DNA of 9,076 nt from contig JAOUJU010000060.1 in the NCBI GenBank assembly GCA_029883045.1, positions 1 to 9,076 of the forward strand, written 5' to 3'. Made by a program: the position numbers and the translations under genes. Source of the DNA: Rhodospirillaceae bacterium (GTDB lineage Bacteria > Pseudomonadota > Alphaproteobacteria > Rhodospirillales > Magnetovibrionaceae). The notes beneath the pieces are model-generated. The model was not told where the DNA came from and did no database searches. It saw only the letters and a list, made by a program, of their open reading frames with translations. Of this stretch, positions 1-6,708 are shown piece after piece (within the stretch, counting starts at the first letter, position 1; the number at the start of each line of letters is the position of its first letter).

Positions 1-1438
1 GATTAAGCCCAAGGGTTCTGGCGGCACCTTCCATACTTGGCGTAATTTTTGTAAGACCAGCATCCAGCGTGCCGAATGAAAGGGATAAGAACCTTGATAA
101 ATAACCAAAAACAACCGCAGCAATTGTGCCTGAAAGAATAAGCCCAGTTGAAAATGAAAAATTGTTTTTCATTGCCCCATCGATGGAATTATCAATCCAG
201 CCAAGGGAAACAATTATACCTATGCCCAAAACCGCCCCAGGAACGGCATAACCCATGGCGGCAAAGCGGGCAAGAAAACGCACCGCCCGGTTTTGCCCAA
301 GGCGCAAGCCGTAAGCCAAAACAATTCCTACGCCCACTGCCACAAAACCGGCGACACCAGAAAGCATAAGTGAATTAACGACGTTGTCCCAAAATGACGC
401 ATCCAGTGCGCTGGAATGAAAATCTATTACATATCTACCCAGCACGCCTGCTGGTATTATGAAACCTGCAATCACCGGAATGCTTAAACAAACAACCGCC
501 AGCCATTTTACAAACCCATGCAATTGATAGCCCGGTAATTTGCGCACATGCGAAGACGTATTGTGGAATTTACGCCCCCGTCTACCGATACGTTCAAGTG
601 TTACTAAGGCGCCAACAAACAATAACAATACACTTGCCAGCTGTGCCGCACCTGATGGTGAATTCATGTTTAGCCAGACATCAAAGATGCCTGCGGTAAA
701 GGTGGCAACGGCAAAAAAATCAACCGTGCCAAAATCATTAAGAGTTTCCATCATTACTAGGCTAACACCAACTGCTATTGCCGGGCGCGCCATCGGCAAG
801 GCAACGCGGAAAAAACCGCGCCACGGCCCACGCCCAAGGGTCCTTGATGCCTCTAGCACACAAACAGATTGTTCAAGAAATGCCGAACGGGCCAGTAAAT
901 ATACATACGGATATAAAACCATGGTCATCATGGTTATTGCGCCACCTATTGATCTTATTTCTGGAAACCAATATTGCGATTTTGTTTCCCAGGCAAAGGT
1001 ATCGCGCAACATTGCTTGCAATGGCCCAGAGTATTGCAAAATGTCTGTATAAACATAGGCAATAACATAGGCCGGAACAGCCATCGGTAATAAAAGACCC
1101 CATTCAAAAAACTTTTTACCGGGGAAATTACACATGGTGACAATCCACGCAGTTCCGGTGCCAATAACAAATGTTCCAAAGCCAACCCCGGTCATTAGGA
1201 TAAGTGTAGTTCTGACGTAGCGTCCAAGAACGGTATCAAAAAGGTGGCGCCAGATATCTTCGTTTGGTGCAATGGCAAGCCCGATTACGGTTACAATTGG
1301 AACAGAAACCACAATTGCAATTAGCAAAACTGAAATGGTCCAGCCATCAATTTTTGCACTTAAAAAACGCACAATTGATGGGCCATTGTTATTGGCATTA
1401 TTTCTGGTGCTATCGTTAGCTATTGATTGGGTGGCCAC
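1..1438 (-). CDS. fbpB: Ferric-iron ABC transporter permease, FbpB-like, C-terminus beyond window
   Basis: This is the inner-membrane permease of a ferric-iron importer, taking iron from the binding protein encoded just upstream. The frame stays open from a GTG at 1438 to the left edge, giving 479 residues. A hydrophilic N-terminus is followed by many hydrophobic segments, the first at about residues 35-56. A complete EAA loop, the contact site for the ATPase, lies near residues 196-220 (E-A-S-x3-G ... LPMARP). A second EAA loop begins at residue 470 (EGAARTLG) and is cut by the edge. Two EAA loops in one chain mark the fused double-permease architecture of the FbpB family, usually just over 500 residues, so little should be missing. 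No in-frame ATG lies between the upstream stop and the GTG, and the ribosome site is weak (GGA about 10 nt upstream). It is 38 nt after the binding-protein gene, presumably in one operon. The ATPase gene is not in the window. Thiamine or other metal permeases are less likely given the partner. Confidence 0.9.
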   Translation of the reverse strand, partial: MATQSIANDSTRNNANNNGPSIVRFLSAKIDGWTISVLLIAIVVSVPIVTVIGLAIAPNEDIWRHLFDTVLGRYVRTTLILMTGVGFGTFVIGTGTAWIVTMCNFPGKKFFEWGLLLPMAVPAYVIAYVYTDILQYSGPLQAMLRDTFAWETKSQYWFPEIRSIGGAITMMTMVLYPYVYLLARSAFLEQSVCVLEASRTLGRGPWRGFFRVALPMARPAIAVGVSLVMMETLNDFGTVDFFAVATFTAGIFDVWLNMNSPSGAAQLASVLLLFVGALVTLERIGRRGRKFHNTSSHVRKLPGYQLHGFVKWLAVVCLSIPVIAGFIIPAGVLGRYVIDFHSSALDASFWDNVVNSLMLSGVAGFVAVGVGIVLAYGLRLGQNRAVRFLARFAAMGYAVPGAVLGIGIIVSLGWIDNSIDGAMKNNFSFSTGLILSGTIAAVVFGYLSRFLSLSFGTLDAGLTKITPSMEGAARTLGLN

Positions 1439-1476
1439 TGTTTCATTCCATTTTTTTTGCTATTTTTTGCTTGCGG

Positions 1477-2562
1477 TTAGTTATCAAAACCAACCCGGTC
1501 CATCATTTTGGTGGCCTCAATGTGCAGTGCGGCAATATCGCTTAGGCGTTGGGTATCAGCCTTGAACTTTCCCCATGAGGCAACCATCGGATGAACGGCC
1601 ACACCCTTTTTTAAGGGATATTCAAAATTTTCTGCGGCATATATTTTCTGCGCTTTGTCGGACGCAAGAAATTCCAGCAACAAAATTGCTTCCTTTTGGT
1701 GCTTTGCGCTTTTTGTCATGCCAGCAGCAGAAATATTGACGTGCGCTCCACGCGCAGTGGGCGATGCTTCTGCGGTTGTGCTATCTGGTTGATTGGGAAA
1801 AATAATGTTTACCGCAGATGCCCATTTTTTTTCTTCAGGCTTTTCTTCGTTTGTTGCCATATTTCCTAAATAGTAACTGTTGCCAACGGAAATATCGCAT
1901 TCGCCCTCATAAATTGCGTTGACCTGTGCACGGTCATTGCCCTGGGGGCGACGCGCAAGATTTTCCTTCAAGCCATTTAACCAATTTTCTGCCTTTTCTT
2001 TGCCAAGTGCATTTATCATCGAAGCAAGCAAAGTAATGTTGTATTCGTGTTTGCCCGAACGTATGCAGATGCGCCCTTTGAAGCGGGGGTCAGCCAAGTC
2101 TTCGTATGTTTTTATTTCACCGGGTGTAACACGATCCTTGTGGGCAAAAATAACTCGGGCCCGGTAGGTCATCCCAAACCACAAGTTTTCGGGATGGCGA
2201 TAATTTGCTCCGATGTTTTGTTCTAGTACATCTGAAGAAACTGGTGACAACAAACCGGCTTGGGCGATTTCATCAATTCTGGTTATGTCGGCGGCTAGCA
2301 CAACGTCAGCAGGGCTATTCATGCCTTCGGCCTTTAATCGCTGCAATATCCCATTTTTAGCATAAACCGCATTTACTGTTATTCCGGTTTCGGCAGTAAA
2401 TGCATCAAGCAGGGGCGCCATCAAGAATGATTGACGGTAAGAATAAAGATTTACCGGTCCGTTCGGCCCATCAGCAAAACTGGTACCAGCCATGAATAAA
2501 GATACGCCAAGCGCCGCCAACGAAACTTTATAATTATTATAACTACTTGATTTAACCGCCAT
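1477..2562 (-). CDS. fbpA: Periplasmic ferric-iron-binding protein of an ABC importer (FutA/FbpA family)
   Basis: This 361-residue protein binds ferric iron in the periplasm and delivers it to the adjacent permease. Residues 1-30 form a signal peptide, with a hydrophobic stretch at 13-29 and likely cleavage after A30 (TSFA/DG). The mature protein starts with the family's first beta-strand, VNLYSYRQ (37-44), whose Tyr is a known iron-ligand position. NSYYLGN (228-234) contains the adjacent tyrosine pair Y230-Y231 that coordinates iron in this family. FKGRICIRSG (161-170) is also typical. Cys166 and Cys222 are the only cysteines I noticed and might form a disulfide, which is inference. Length is normal for the family. 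The start ATG has only a weak purine-rich ribosome site, GGAAATTGAAAA. A perfect Fur-type palindrome lies 58-72 bp upstream, so iron repression is likely. The symbol follows family usage (futA or idiA would serve equally), and ferric specificity is inferred from the ligand motifs. Confidence 0.93.
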   Translation of the reverse strand: MAVKSSSYNNYKVSLAALGVSLFMAGTSFADGPNGPVNLYSYRQSFLMAPLLDAFTAETGITVNAVYAKNGILQRLKAEGMNSPADVVLAADITRIDEIAQAGLLSPVSSDVLEQNIGANYRHPENLWFGMTYRARVIFAHKDRVTPGEIKTYEDLADPRFKGRICIRSGKHEYNITLLASMINALGKEKAENWLNGLKENLARRPQGNDRAQVNAIYEGECDISVGNSYYLGNMATNEEKPEEKKWASAVNIIFPNQPDSTTAEASPTARGAHVNISAAGMTKSAKHQKEAILLLEFLASDKAQKIYAAENFEYPLKKGVAVHPMVASWGKFKADTQRLSDIAALHIEATKMMDRVGFDN

Positions 2563-2619
2563 TTTTCAATTTCCATGCAAAATATTGAGCATTTGATGTA
2601 TTTTAGAATTAATTGCAAC

Positions 2620-2634
2620 TGCGAATTATTCGCA
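2620..2634. promoter_or_regulatory. Fur-type operator (7-1-7 palindrome) upstream of the iron importer
   Basis: TGCGAATTATTCGCA is a perfect inverted repeat with 7-bp arms and a single central base, the classical spacing of Fur-family operators. It ends 58 bp before the ATG of the iron-binding protein, so a bound repressor would sit on or near that gene's promoter. A possible minus-strand -35 (TTGCGA) lies inside the palindrome, but I see no convincing -10 at the right spacing. Alphaproteobacteria may use Fur, Mur, Irr or RirA for iron control. The 7-1-7 form favours a Fur-family protein, but which one is inference. Confidence 0.7.
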
Positions 2635-2717
2635 ATAACTACGATAAACTATACTCAATATTTGTAAAATGCAACTGTGATGTTATAGCTAGTTTGGAAG
2701 AGGTGGCCTGACAATTG

Positions 2718-2732
2718 TTAAATACCAATTAG
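2718..2732 (+). promoter_or_regulatory. CtrA-like box upstream of fliX
   Basis: TTAA-N7-TTAG matches 7 of the 8 defined bases of the CtrA recognition sequence TTAA-N7-TTAA. It lies 100 bp upstream of the fliX start and on the same strand. In Caulobacter, CtrA drives early flagellar genes, so the placement is reasonable. The flanking DNA is A+T-rich, so chance occurrence is a real alternative. I could not identify a matching -10. Confidence 0.4.
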
Positions 2733-2831
2733 ATATTCAGCAGGTATTCATTAGTTAAGGGCTTGTGATATATGGTATAAATATTACCAGATAGAATAAC
2801 GTATTATTTATTCAGGAGTTGATCCGCCAAA

Positions 2832-3281
2832 GTGTCTATTAAAATTACAGGAACAAGCGGAACAAAATCGCCAAGCAAGCCCGCTGGCAAAAAGGGTGTT
2901 GGCAGCGCTGGCGGGTCGTCCTTTGCCGAGCAATTGAAGGCGGCATCGGGTATTTCTGGCGCCGAAGGGCCAGCCGAATCGTCTGTGGTGGAAAAAGCTC
3001 AGGTTGAAGGGGTTGATGCCATACTGGCCATGCAAGAGGCTGGCGACGGTGGCGAAGAAAGGGCTAGAAAGCAGGCAAGTGCCTATGGAAATGAAATTCT
3101 CGACAGGCTGGCGGAACTGCAAGACAACCTGCTAGTTGGCGCTATCCCTAAGGAAAGGCTGGTTGAAATAGCCCACAAAATACGTTCGGACCGAAAAAAG
3201 GTCAGCGATAAGCATCTAAATGATATTCTTGATGAAATAGAACTTCGCGCAGAAGTAGAAATCGCCAAATATACCAAGTAG
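2832..3281 (+). CDS. fliX: FliX, flagellar assembly trans-acting regulator
   Basis: FliX is a small cytoplasmic regulator confined to alphaproteobacteria. In Caulobacter it senses completion of the early basal body and controls FlbD, the sigma-54 activator of later flagellar operons. This protein has 149 residues, close to family length. The N-terminal half (1-80) is low in complexity, rich in Gly, Ser, Ala and Lys (for example SKPAGKKG), and opens with the family-like MSIKITGTSGT. The C-terminal half carries the conserved helical region, with LDRLAELQDNLLVG (about 90-103) and the near-terminal ILDEIELRAEVEIAK, the most diagnostic segment. The start is GTG; AGGAG at 2814-2818 is 13 nt away, a rather long spacing, but no better in-frame start exists. 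The gene points away from the iron importer and toward dksA, 156 bp downstream. A CtrA-like box lies upstream. FlbD is not in the window. Confidence 0.9.
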   Translation: MSIKITGTSGTKSPSKPAGKKGVGSAGGSSFAEQLKAASGISGAEGPAESSVVEKAQVEGVDAILAMQEAGDGGEERARKQASAYGNEILDRLAELQDNLLVGAIPKERLVEIAHKIRSDRKKVSDKHLNDILDEIELRAEVEIAKYTK

Positions 3282-3370
3282 TTAATAGGTTTTTTCCCGG
3301 CTTTTCCACTATCTATCCACCAATCGGGGTCACAGCACCCTTGCCTAGATGGCCTAGCTTCCATATAAAT

Positions 3371-3394
3371 CCCCCGCAATAAACGAAGTGGGGG
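3371..3394. repeat. GC-rich hairpin between fliX and dksA
   Basis: CCCCCGC at 3371-3377 can pair with GTGGGGG at 3388-3394, giving a 7-bp stem with one G-T wobble and a 10-nt A-rich loop. No T-run follows on the plus strand, so this is not a standard intrinsic terminator for fliX. It ends 43 bp before the dksA start and could instead be part of the dksA leader. It is followed by two direct TGGCCG copies at 3396 and 3407. The rest of the 156-bp gap shows nothing else I can identify. Confidence 0.4.
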
Positions 3395-3437
3395 CTGGCC
3401 GCATAGTGGCCGATGCCTGTTAGGGGACATATTACAA

Positions 3438-3854
3438 ATGAACGTTACACTTCCACCCGATTACAAACCTTCCGACAAGGAAGAATTCATGAACTCAACG
3501 ATGAAGGAATATTTCCGTCAGCGTTTGATTGAATGGAAATCCGAGCTGTTAAGTGAATCGAGCGATACCATACAGCACCTTCAAGAAAGCTCTATGTTGG
3601 AGTCTGATATTGCTGATCGTGCGTCGCTTGAAACTGAACACGCGCTGGAACTCAGAACTCGTGACCGTGCGCGCAAATTAATTAGCAAAATTGATGAAGC
3701 GCTAGAACGTATTGAGGATGGCTCTTACGGTTATTGTGAAGATACCCACGAACCTATTTCCGTACGTCGCCTTGAGGCGCGCCCGATAGCAACCCTTTCC
3801 ATTGATGCGCAAGAGCGCCATGAACGGATGGAAAAAACCCATCGCGACGATTGA
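3438..3854 (+). CDS. dksA: DksA-type RNA polymerase-binding regulator with degenerate zinc finger
   Basis: DksA enters the secondary channel of RNA polymerase and acts with ppGpp to adjust transcription, especially of rRNA promoters. The 138-residue protein has the DksA layout: a coiled coil with the tip motif D57-x2-D60-R-A62, the essential acidic tip, then a C-terminal globular region with RRLEARPIATL (110-120). The four zinc-binding cysteines are reduced to one: Cys100 remains, while the other positions read Thr103, Ser121 and Ala124. This C-T-S-A pattern is known from zinc-independent DksA proteins such as Pseudomonas DksA2 and Rhodobacter DksA, and is usual in alphaproteobacteria, so it should not be read as a defective gene. 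The start ATG has AGGGGA at 3422-3427, 10 nt upstream. An intrinsic terminator lies about 75 bp downstream. The gene is embedded among flagellar genes, and a flagellar role is not implied by sequence alone. Confidence 0.95.
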   Translation: MNVTLPPDYKPSDKEEFMNSTMKEYFRQRLIEWKSELLSESSDTIQHLQESSMLESDIADRASLETEHALELRTRDRARKLISKIDEALERIEDGSYGYCEDTHEPISVRRLEARPIATLSIDAQERHERMEKTHRDD

Positions 3855-3871
3855 TTGGGGTGTGGGGCATT

Positions 3872-3905
3872 GCGCACAAAGCTGTGCGCCGTTGCGAACA
3901 CAACG
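3872..3905. repeat. Two tandem hairpins after dksA
   Basis: GCGCACA (3872-3878) and TGTGCGC (3883-3889) form a perfect 7-bp stem with a 4-nt AAGC loop. Directly adjoining, CGTTG (3890-3894) and CAACG (3901-3905) form a 5-bp stem with a 6-nt loop. Both precede the main terminator. No T-run follows either one, so they may be 3'-end stabilising structures or simply part of a structured 3' UTR. Confidence 0.45.
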
Positions 3906-3927
3906 CTCTTTAAATTAAAGAAAAAAG

Positions 3928-3953
3928 AAGGCCGGAGCAAAAACTCCGGCCTT
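3928..3953. terminator. Bidirectional intrinsic terminator between dksA and flgH
   Basis: AAGGCCGGAG (3928-3937) and CTCCGGCCTT (3944-3953) form a perfect 10-bp GC-rich stem with a 6-nt loop. On the minus strand the stem is followed by CTTTTTTC, a strong T-run suited to ending the flgF-flgG-flgA-flgH transcript 61 bp after the flgH stop. On the plus strand it is followed by AAGTTTT, a weaker but usable tail for dksA. The two genes converge here, so one structure probably serves both. Confidence 0.9.
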
Positions 3954-4013
3954 AAGTTTTGCGGAAATGGATGACACAAAGTCAACCAATTCCAAACGGG
4001 AACGATCGAAGGC

Positions 4014-4778
4014 TCAGAATGGGAACAAAATATCCCAGATCTGAGTTCCCCAGCGAGGTTGCTGGAGATTGCTGAGCGTACCGCGGCCACCATAGGCCAC
4101 ACGCATCTCGGCAATACGTTCGTGGGTGATGGTGTTGTCCGATTCAATATCGCCCGGGCGAACAACGCCCGTTACCATCAACTCACGTAATTCTGAATTA
4201 ACCATGACTTCTTGCCGACCAAGAATGACCAGCGATCCGTTGGGAAGTATCTGCGTTACAACGGCGGCAAAGGTTAGACTTATTTGCTCGCTTCGCCCAA
4301 TAGAACCATCACCCGATGTATTGTGGTTGTTGCCAAAACTTATGACACTGGTCGGATCAAACCCTGCTGGCAGGTTATTTTTTGCAAGCTTGGTTTCAAA
4401 ACCCATTAGTTTTGTTACATCGGTGTCTTCGCTGTCGTTGCGTTTGCGTGCGGTTGAGTTTGCCAGCGATGCGCTATCGTTCAGCGAAAGATTAACAACC
4501 AAGGTATCGCCAACATCTTTGGCACGGTGATCCTTGAAAAATGCTTTTGCTCCTGGACGCCAAAGTGAATTGGGGTTTTCGTTTTGAACCTGTCCTTGGG
4601 GCATAGGCATTGAAACTGGACGGTACTTTGGCATAACTTGTGGGTTGGTTATCTGGGTTAACTCCGGTCCATCGCCAATTTCTGCGATACGCGAAGTTGT
4701 TTGGCAGGCAGATAACGTTAATGCGCCAACGCTTACGGCAAGAACCGCTAGTATAGTTTTATTTTGTTTTGTATTCAT
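4014..4778 (-). CDS. flgH: FlgH, flagellar L-ring lipoprotein
   Basis: FlgH forms the L ring, the outer-membrane bushing around the flagellar rod. The protein as called here has 254 residues. It begins with a lipoprotein signal, a hydrophobic segment followed by the lipobox LSAC, making Cys25 the acylated residue. The body contains family landmarks such as NSLWRPG, FFKDHRAKDVGD, LPNGSLVILGRQEV and a C-terminal VAYGGRGTLS segment, ending in Phe as outer-membrane proteins often do. The frame extends 8 codons further upstream to an ATG at 4802, but AAGGAGAA (4784-4791) sits correctly before the ATG at 4778, so I chose that start. It lies 25 nt after the flgA stop and is the last gene of the minus-strand operon before the terminator at 3928-3953. 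Confidence 0.97.
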   Translation of the reverse strand: MNTKQNKTILAVLAVSVGALTLSACQTTSRIAEIGDGPELTQITNPQVMPKYRPVSMPMPQGQVQNENPNSLWRPGAKAFFKDHRAKDVGDTLVVNLSLNDSASLANSTARKRNDSEDTDVTKLMGFETKLAKNNLPAGFDPTSVISFGNNHNTSGDGSIGRSEQISLTFAAVVTQILPNGSLVILGRQEVMVNSELRELMVTGVVRPGDIESDNTITHERIAEMRVAYGGRGTLSNLQQPRWGTQIWDILFPF

Positions 4779-4803
4779 GGCCGTTCTCCTTGAATTTTTC
4801 ATG

Positions 4804-5781
4804 TTACTTCATGGCCAGATTGACTGAGGAACTAACCTTGGCGATGCCAGGACCCGTTATTTCAGCCTCAATAACGGTATTTGTTTGCAAATTTGAAATA
4901 CGTATTATGTCACCACGGCTTCCACCTTCAAGGGCTCTACCTTTGGTGCTTAGCTGCATCAAAGCTGTGGTTAGTTGTACGGTTACGTTTGATCCTTTTG
5001 CCACCAAAAGCGGGCGGCGAACTTCGGATGTTCTGATGGGTTGATCGGCGGCTATGGTACGGCGCGCGGTCATCCCGATAAGGTCCGAATGATCAACAAT
5101 CATATCGCGCTGCAAACGGGTTGAGCGAACTTTTATCCAGCGAATATCGCGCTTTGTAATTATATCGCCGCGCATAATGCGACGCGCCATAACCGGGACC
5201 TCGCTAATTGGGTCAACTCGGCCTCTTACACGAAAACGTTGTGAACCGGTTTCACCCTGCCACGACATTTTTGCAACGAAGCTGCCACCAAAACGATCGT
5301 ATGATAAGTCGTCAATTTGTATAACGTTGTCACTACCAACTGGTGCGTAAAGTCGCATTGAATCATTCGCAAGGGTGATTTCCGATGATGGATCCACCCC
5401 TTCGGCAATAAGGCGGTCAATTAAAACCGATTTTATTTCGTCAGATTCAATTACTTCGGAACTTCTTTCAACCACTACACGTTCAAGCCCAGAAGTAGGC
5501 ACCCAGTTAAGATCAAATGCCTTGGCCACACGGCCCAACCACGGCGCATCAAACACCGCTTTTTGTCCGGCGTTTGGTGCATAGGCAATGGCTTGGCTTG
5601 ATTTTTCCCCAGCGTTTGAAAAAATATCTCCCAGCACCACAACATCACCGCTTACCGTCACAAAGCTATTTAATTTTGTTTGGGTTTCATCGAACCCAGT
5701 GCTTTGCGGCAGTTCGTTGGCAATGGTATTTATTGGCGCTAAAACAAAGGCGGCAATAAATATGAATATATATTTTTTCAT
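4804..5781 (-). CDS. flgA: FlgA, flagellar P-ring assembly chaperone
   Basis: FlgA is a periplasmic chaperone that promotes polymerisation of FlgI into the P ring. The chosen product has 325 residues, longer than the 219 of E. coli, with the extra length at the N-terminal side. Residues 1-21 form a Sec signal peptide (KKYIFIFIAAF..., cleavage likely after TIA). Near residues 195-255 is the SAF-like domain shared with FlgA and pilus CpaB proteins: PVMARRIMRGDIITKRDI, then the GMTARRTIAADQPI segment. The C-terminal ChapFlgA region includes RPLLVAKGSNVTV and RALEGGSRGDIIRI. The frame can start 10 codons earlier at 5811, but AAAGGA (5788-5793) serves the ATG at 5781 and leaves a clean signal peptide. 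It is in operon order after flgG (48-nt gap) and before flgH. Its client gene flgI is not in the window. Confidence 0.95.
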   Translation of the reverse strand: MKKYIFIFIAAFVLAPINTIANELPQSTGFDETQTKLNSFVTVSGDVVVLGDIFSNAGEKSSQAIAYAPNAGQKAVFDAPWLGRVAKAFDLNWVPTSGLERVVVERSSEVIESDEIKSVLIDRLIAEGVDPSSEITLANDSMRLYAPVGSDNVIQIDDLSYDRFGGSFVAKMSWQGETGSQRFRVRGRVDPISEVPVMARRIMRGDIITKRDIRWIKVRSTRLQRDMIVDHSDLIGMTARRTIAADQPIRTSEVRRPLLVAKGSNVTVQLTTALMQLSTKGRALEGGSRGDIIRISNLQTNTVIEAEITGPGIAKVSSSVNLAMK

Positions 5782-5829
5782 AATTTTTCCTTTCATTTGT
5801 TCATTGTCCATAATTGCTATTGCCTTGTT

Positions 5830-6615
5830 TTATCTAAGTTGTGAAATGGTGCGCATCATTTCGTCCGAGGTGGTAATAACCTTGGAGTTCATTTCATATG
5901 CACGTTGCGCTGATATCAGATTGGAAATTTCCTCCACCGCGTTAACGTTGGATGTTTCCAAAAACCCCTGAAGGATTGTTCCATACCCAGCGGTGCCAGC
6001 ATTTGCAGTTGTGGCCGCGCCTGACGAGGATGTTTCAAGGTAAAGGTTGGAACCCACTGAATCTAGACCAGTGTCATTGGCAAAGTTGGCTAATTGAAGC
6101 TGTCCAACATTTTGGTAATCAACCTGACCATCTAGCTTAACCTGAATTTCACCCGATGTATTAATGGCAACATCAACCGCAGCATCGGGAACGTTGATGG
6201 CGGGTAATACTGCATATCCATCATGCGTTACTACCTGTCCTTCGGCATTCAACTGAAAGGTTCCGTCGCGGGTATAGCCTGTTGTGCCATCGGGCATTTG
6301 CACCTGAAAGTAACCGTTGCCCTGAATTGCCAGATCAAATGTATTATCCGTTGGGCTAAGATTTCCTTGTTCGTGAATGCGATAAACCGCAGCCAGCTTT
6401 ACGCCCAACCCAATTTGCACACCAGATGGAATTATTGTTCCGGCATCCGATGATGTTGAGCCAACCCGGCGCAAGTTTTGATACATCAGGTCATGAAATT
6501 CAGTCCGCCTGCGCATGTAGCCGGTGGTGTTCATATTGGCTAGGTTGTTGGAAACAACCTCGACGTTTCTTTGCTGGGCAAGCATACCCGTTGCAGCAAT
6601 GCTTAAAGATCTCAT
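5830..6615 (-). CDS. flgG: FlgG, flagellar distal rod protein
   Basis: FlgG forms the distal rod, the drive shaft passing through the P and L rings. The 261-residue product is almost exactly the E. coli length (260). The N-terminal rod motif is intact: MRSLSIAATGMLAQQ followed by SNNLANMNTTGY. Mid-protein, GNGYFQVQMPDGTTGYTRDG is the conserved core shared by rod and hook proteins. The C-terminal helix (NVNAVEEISNLISAQRAYE ... SDEMMRTISQLR) is the export and packing segment. The frame extends to an ATG 16 codons upstream at 6663, but AGAAAGGA lies 8 nt before the ATG at 6615, and this start gives the canonical FlgG N-terminus. The flgF stop is 93 bp upstream; a weak 4-bp dyad is the only structure seen in that gap. 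Confidence 0.98.
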   Translation of the reverse strand: MRSLSIAATGMLAQQRNVEVVSNNLANMNTTGYMRRRTEFHDLMYQNLRRVGSTSSDAGTIIPSGVQIGLGVKLAAVYRIHEQGNLSPTDNTFDLAIQGNGYFQVQMPDGTTGYTRDGTFQLNAEGQVVTHDGYAVLPAINVPDAAVDVAINTSGEIQVKLDGQVDYQNVGQLQLANFANDTGLDSVGSNLYLETSSSGAATTANAGTAGYGTILQGFLETSNVNAVEEISNLISAQRAYEMNSKVITTSDEMMRTISQLR

Positions 6616-6708
6616 TTTCTTAATCCTTTCTTCTATCGTTCCGTCAGGTGCCTTATGTGGCAATTATTGTTTGTATTTTTCCTGTTAAACTTGCCGTGTT
6701 GTTATTAA

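Noticed and set aside
540..1052. 170-codon plus-strand ORF
   Set aside because: It is antisense to the permease gene, whose minus-strand frame is open for 479 codons and has clear EAA loops. The plus-strand product is low-complexity and resembles no family.
2704..2719. Sigma-54-like sequence TGGCCTGACAATTGTT upstream of fliX
   Set aside because: The essential -12 GC reads GT and the -24 box has two mismatches. It also overlaps the CtrA-like box, which is the better explanation.
2832..3430. Minus-strand ORFs of 104 and 115 codons across fliX
   Set aside because: They are antisense to fliX and its downstream gap, with no family resemblance. fliX has a recognisable conserved C-terminus.
3735..3812. 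Loss of zinc-finger cysteines read as dksA decay
   Set aside because: The C-T-S-A arrangement is a known natural class, the tip motif is intact and the frame is uninterrupted, so this is not a pseudogene.
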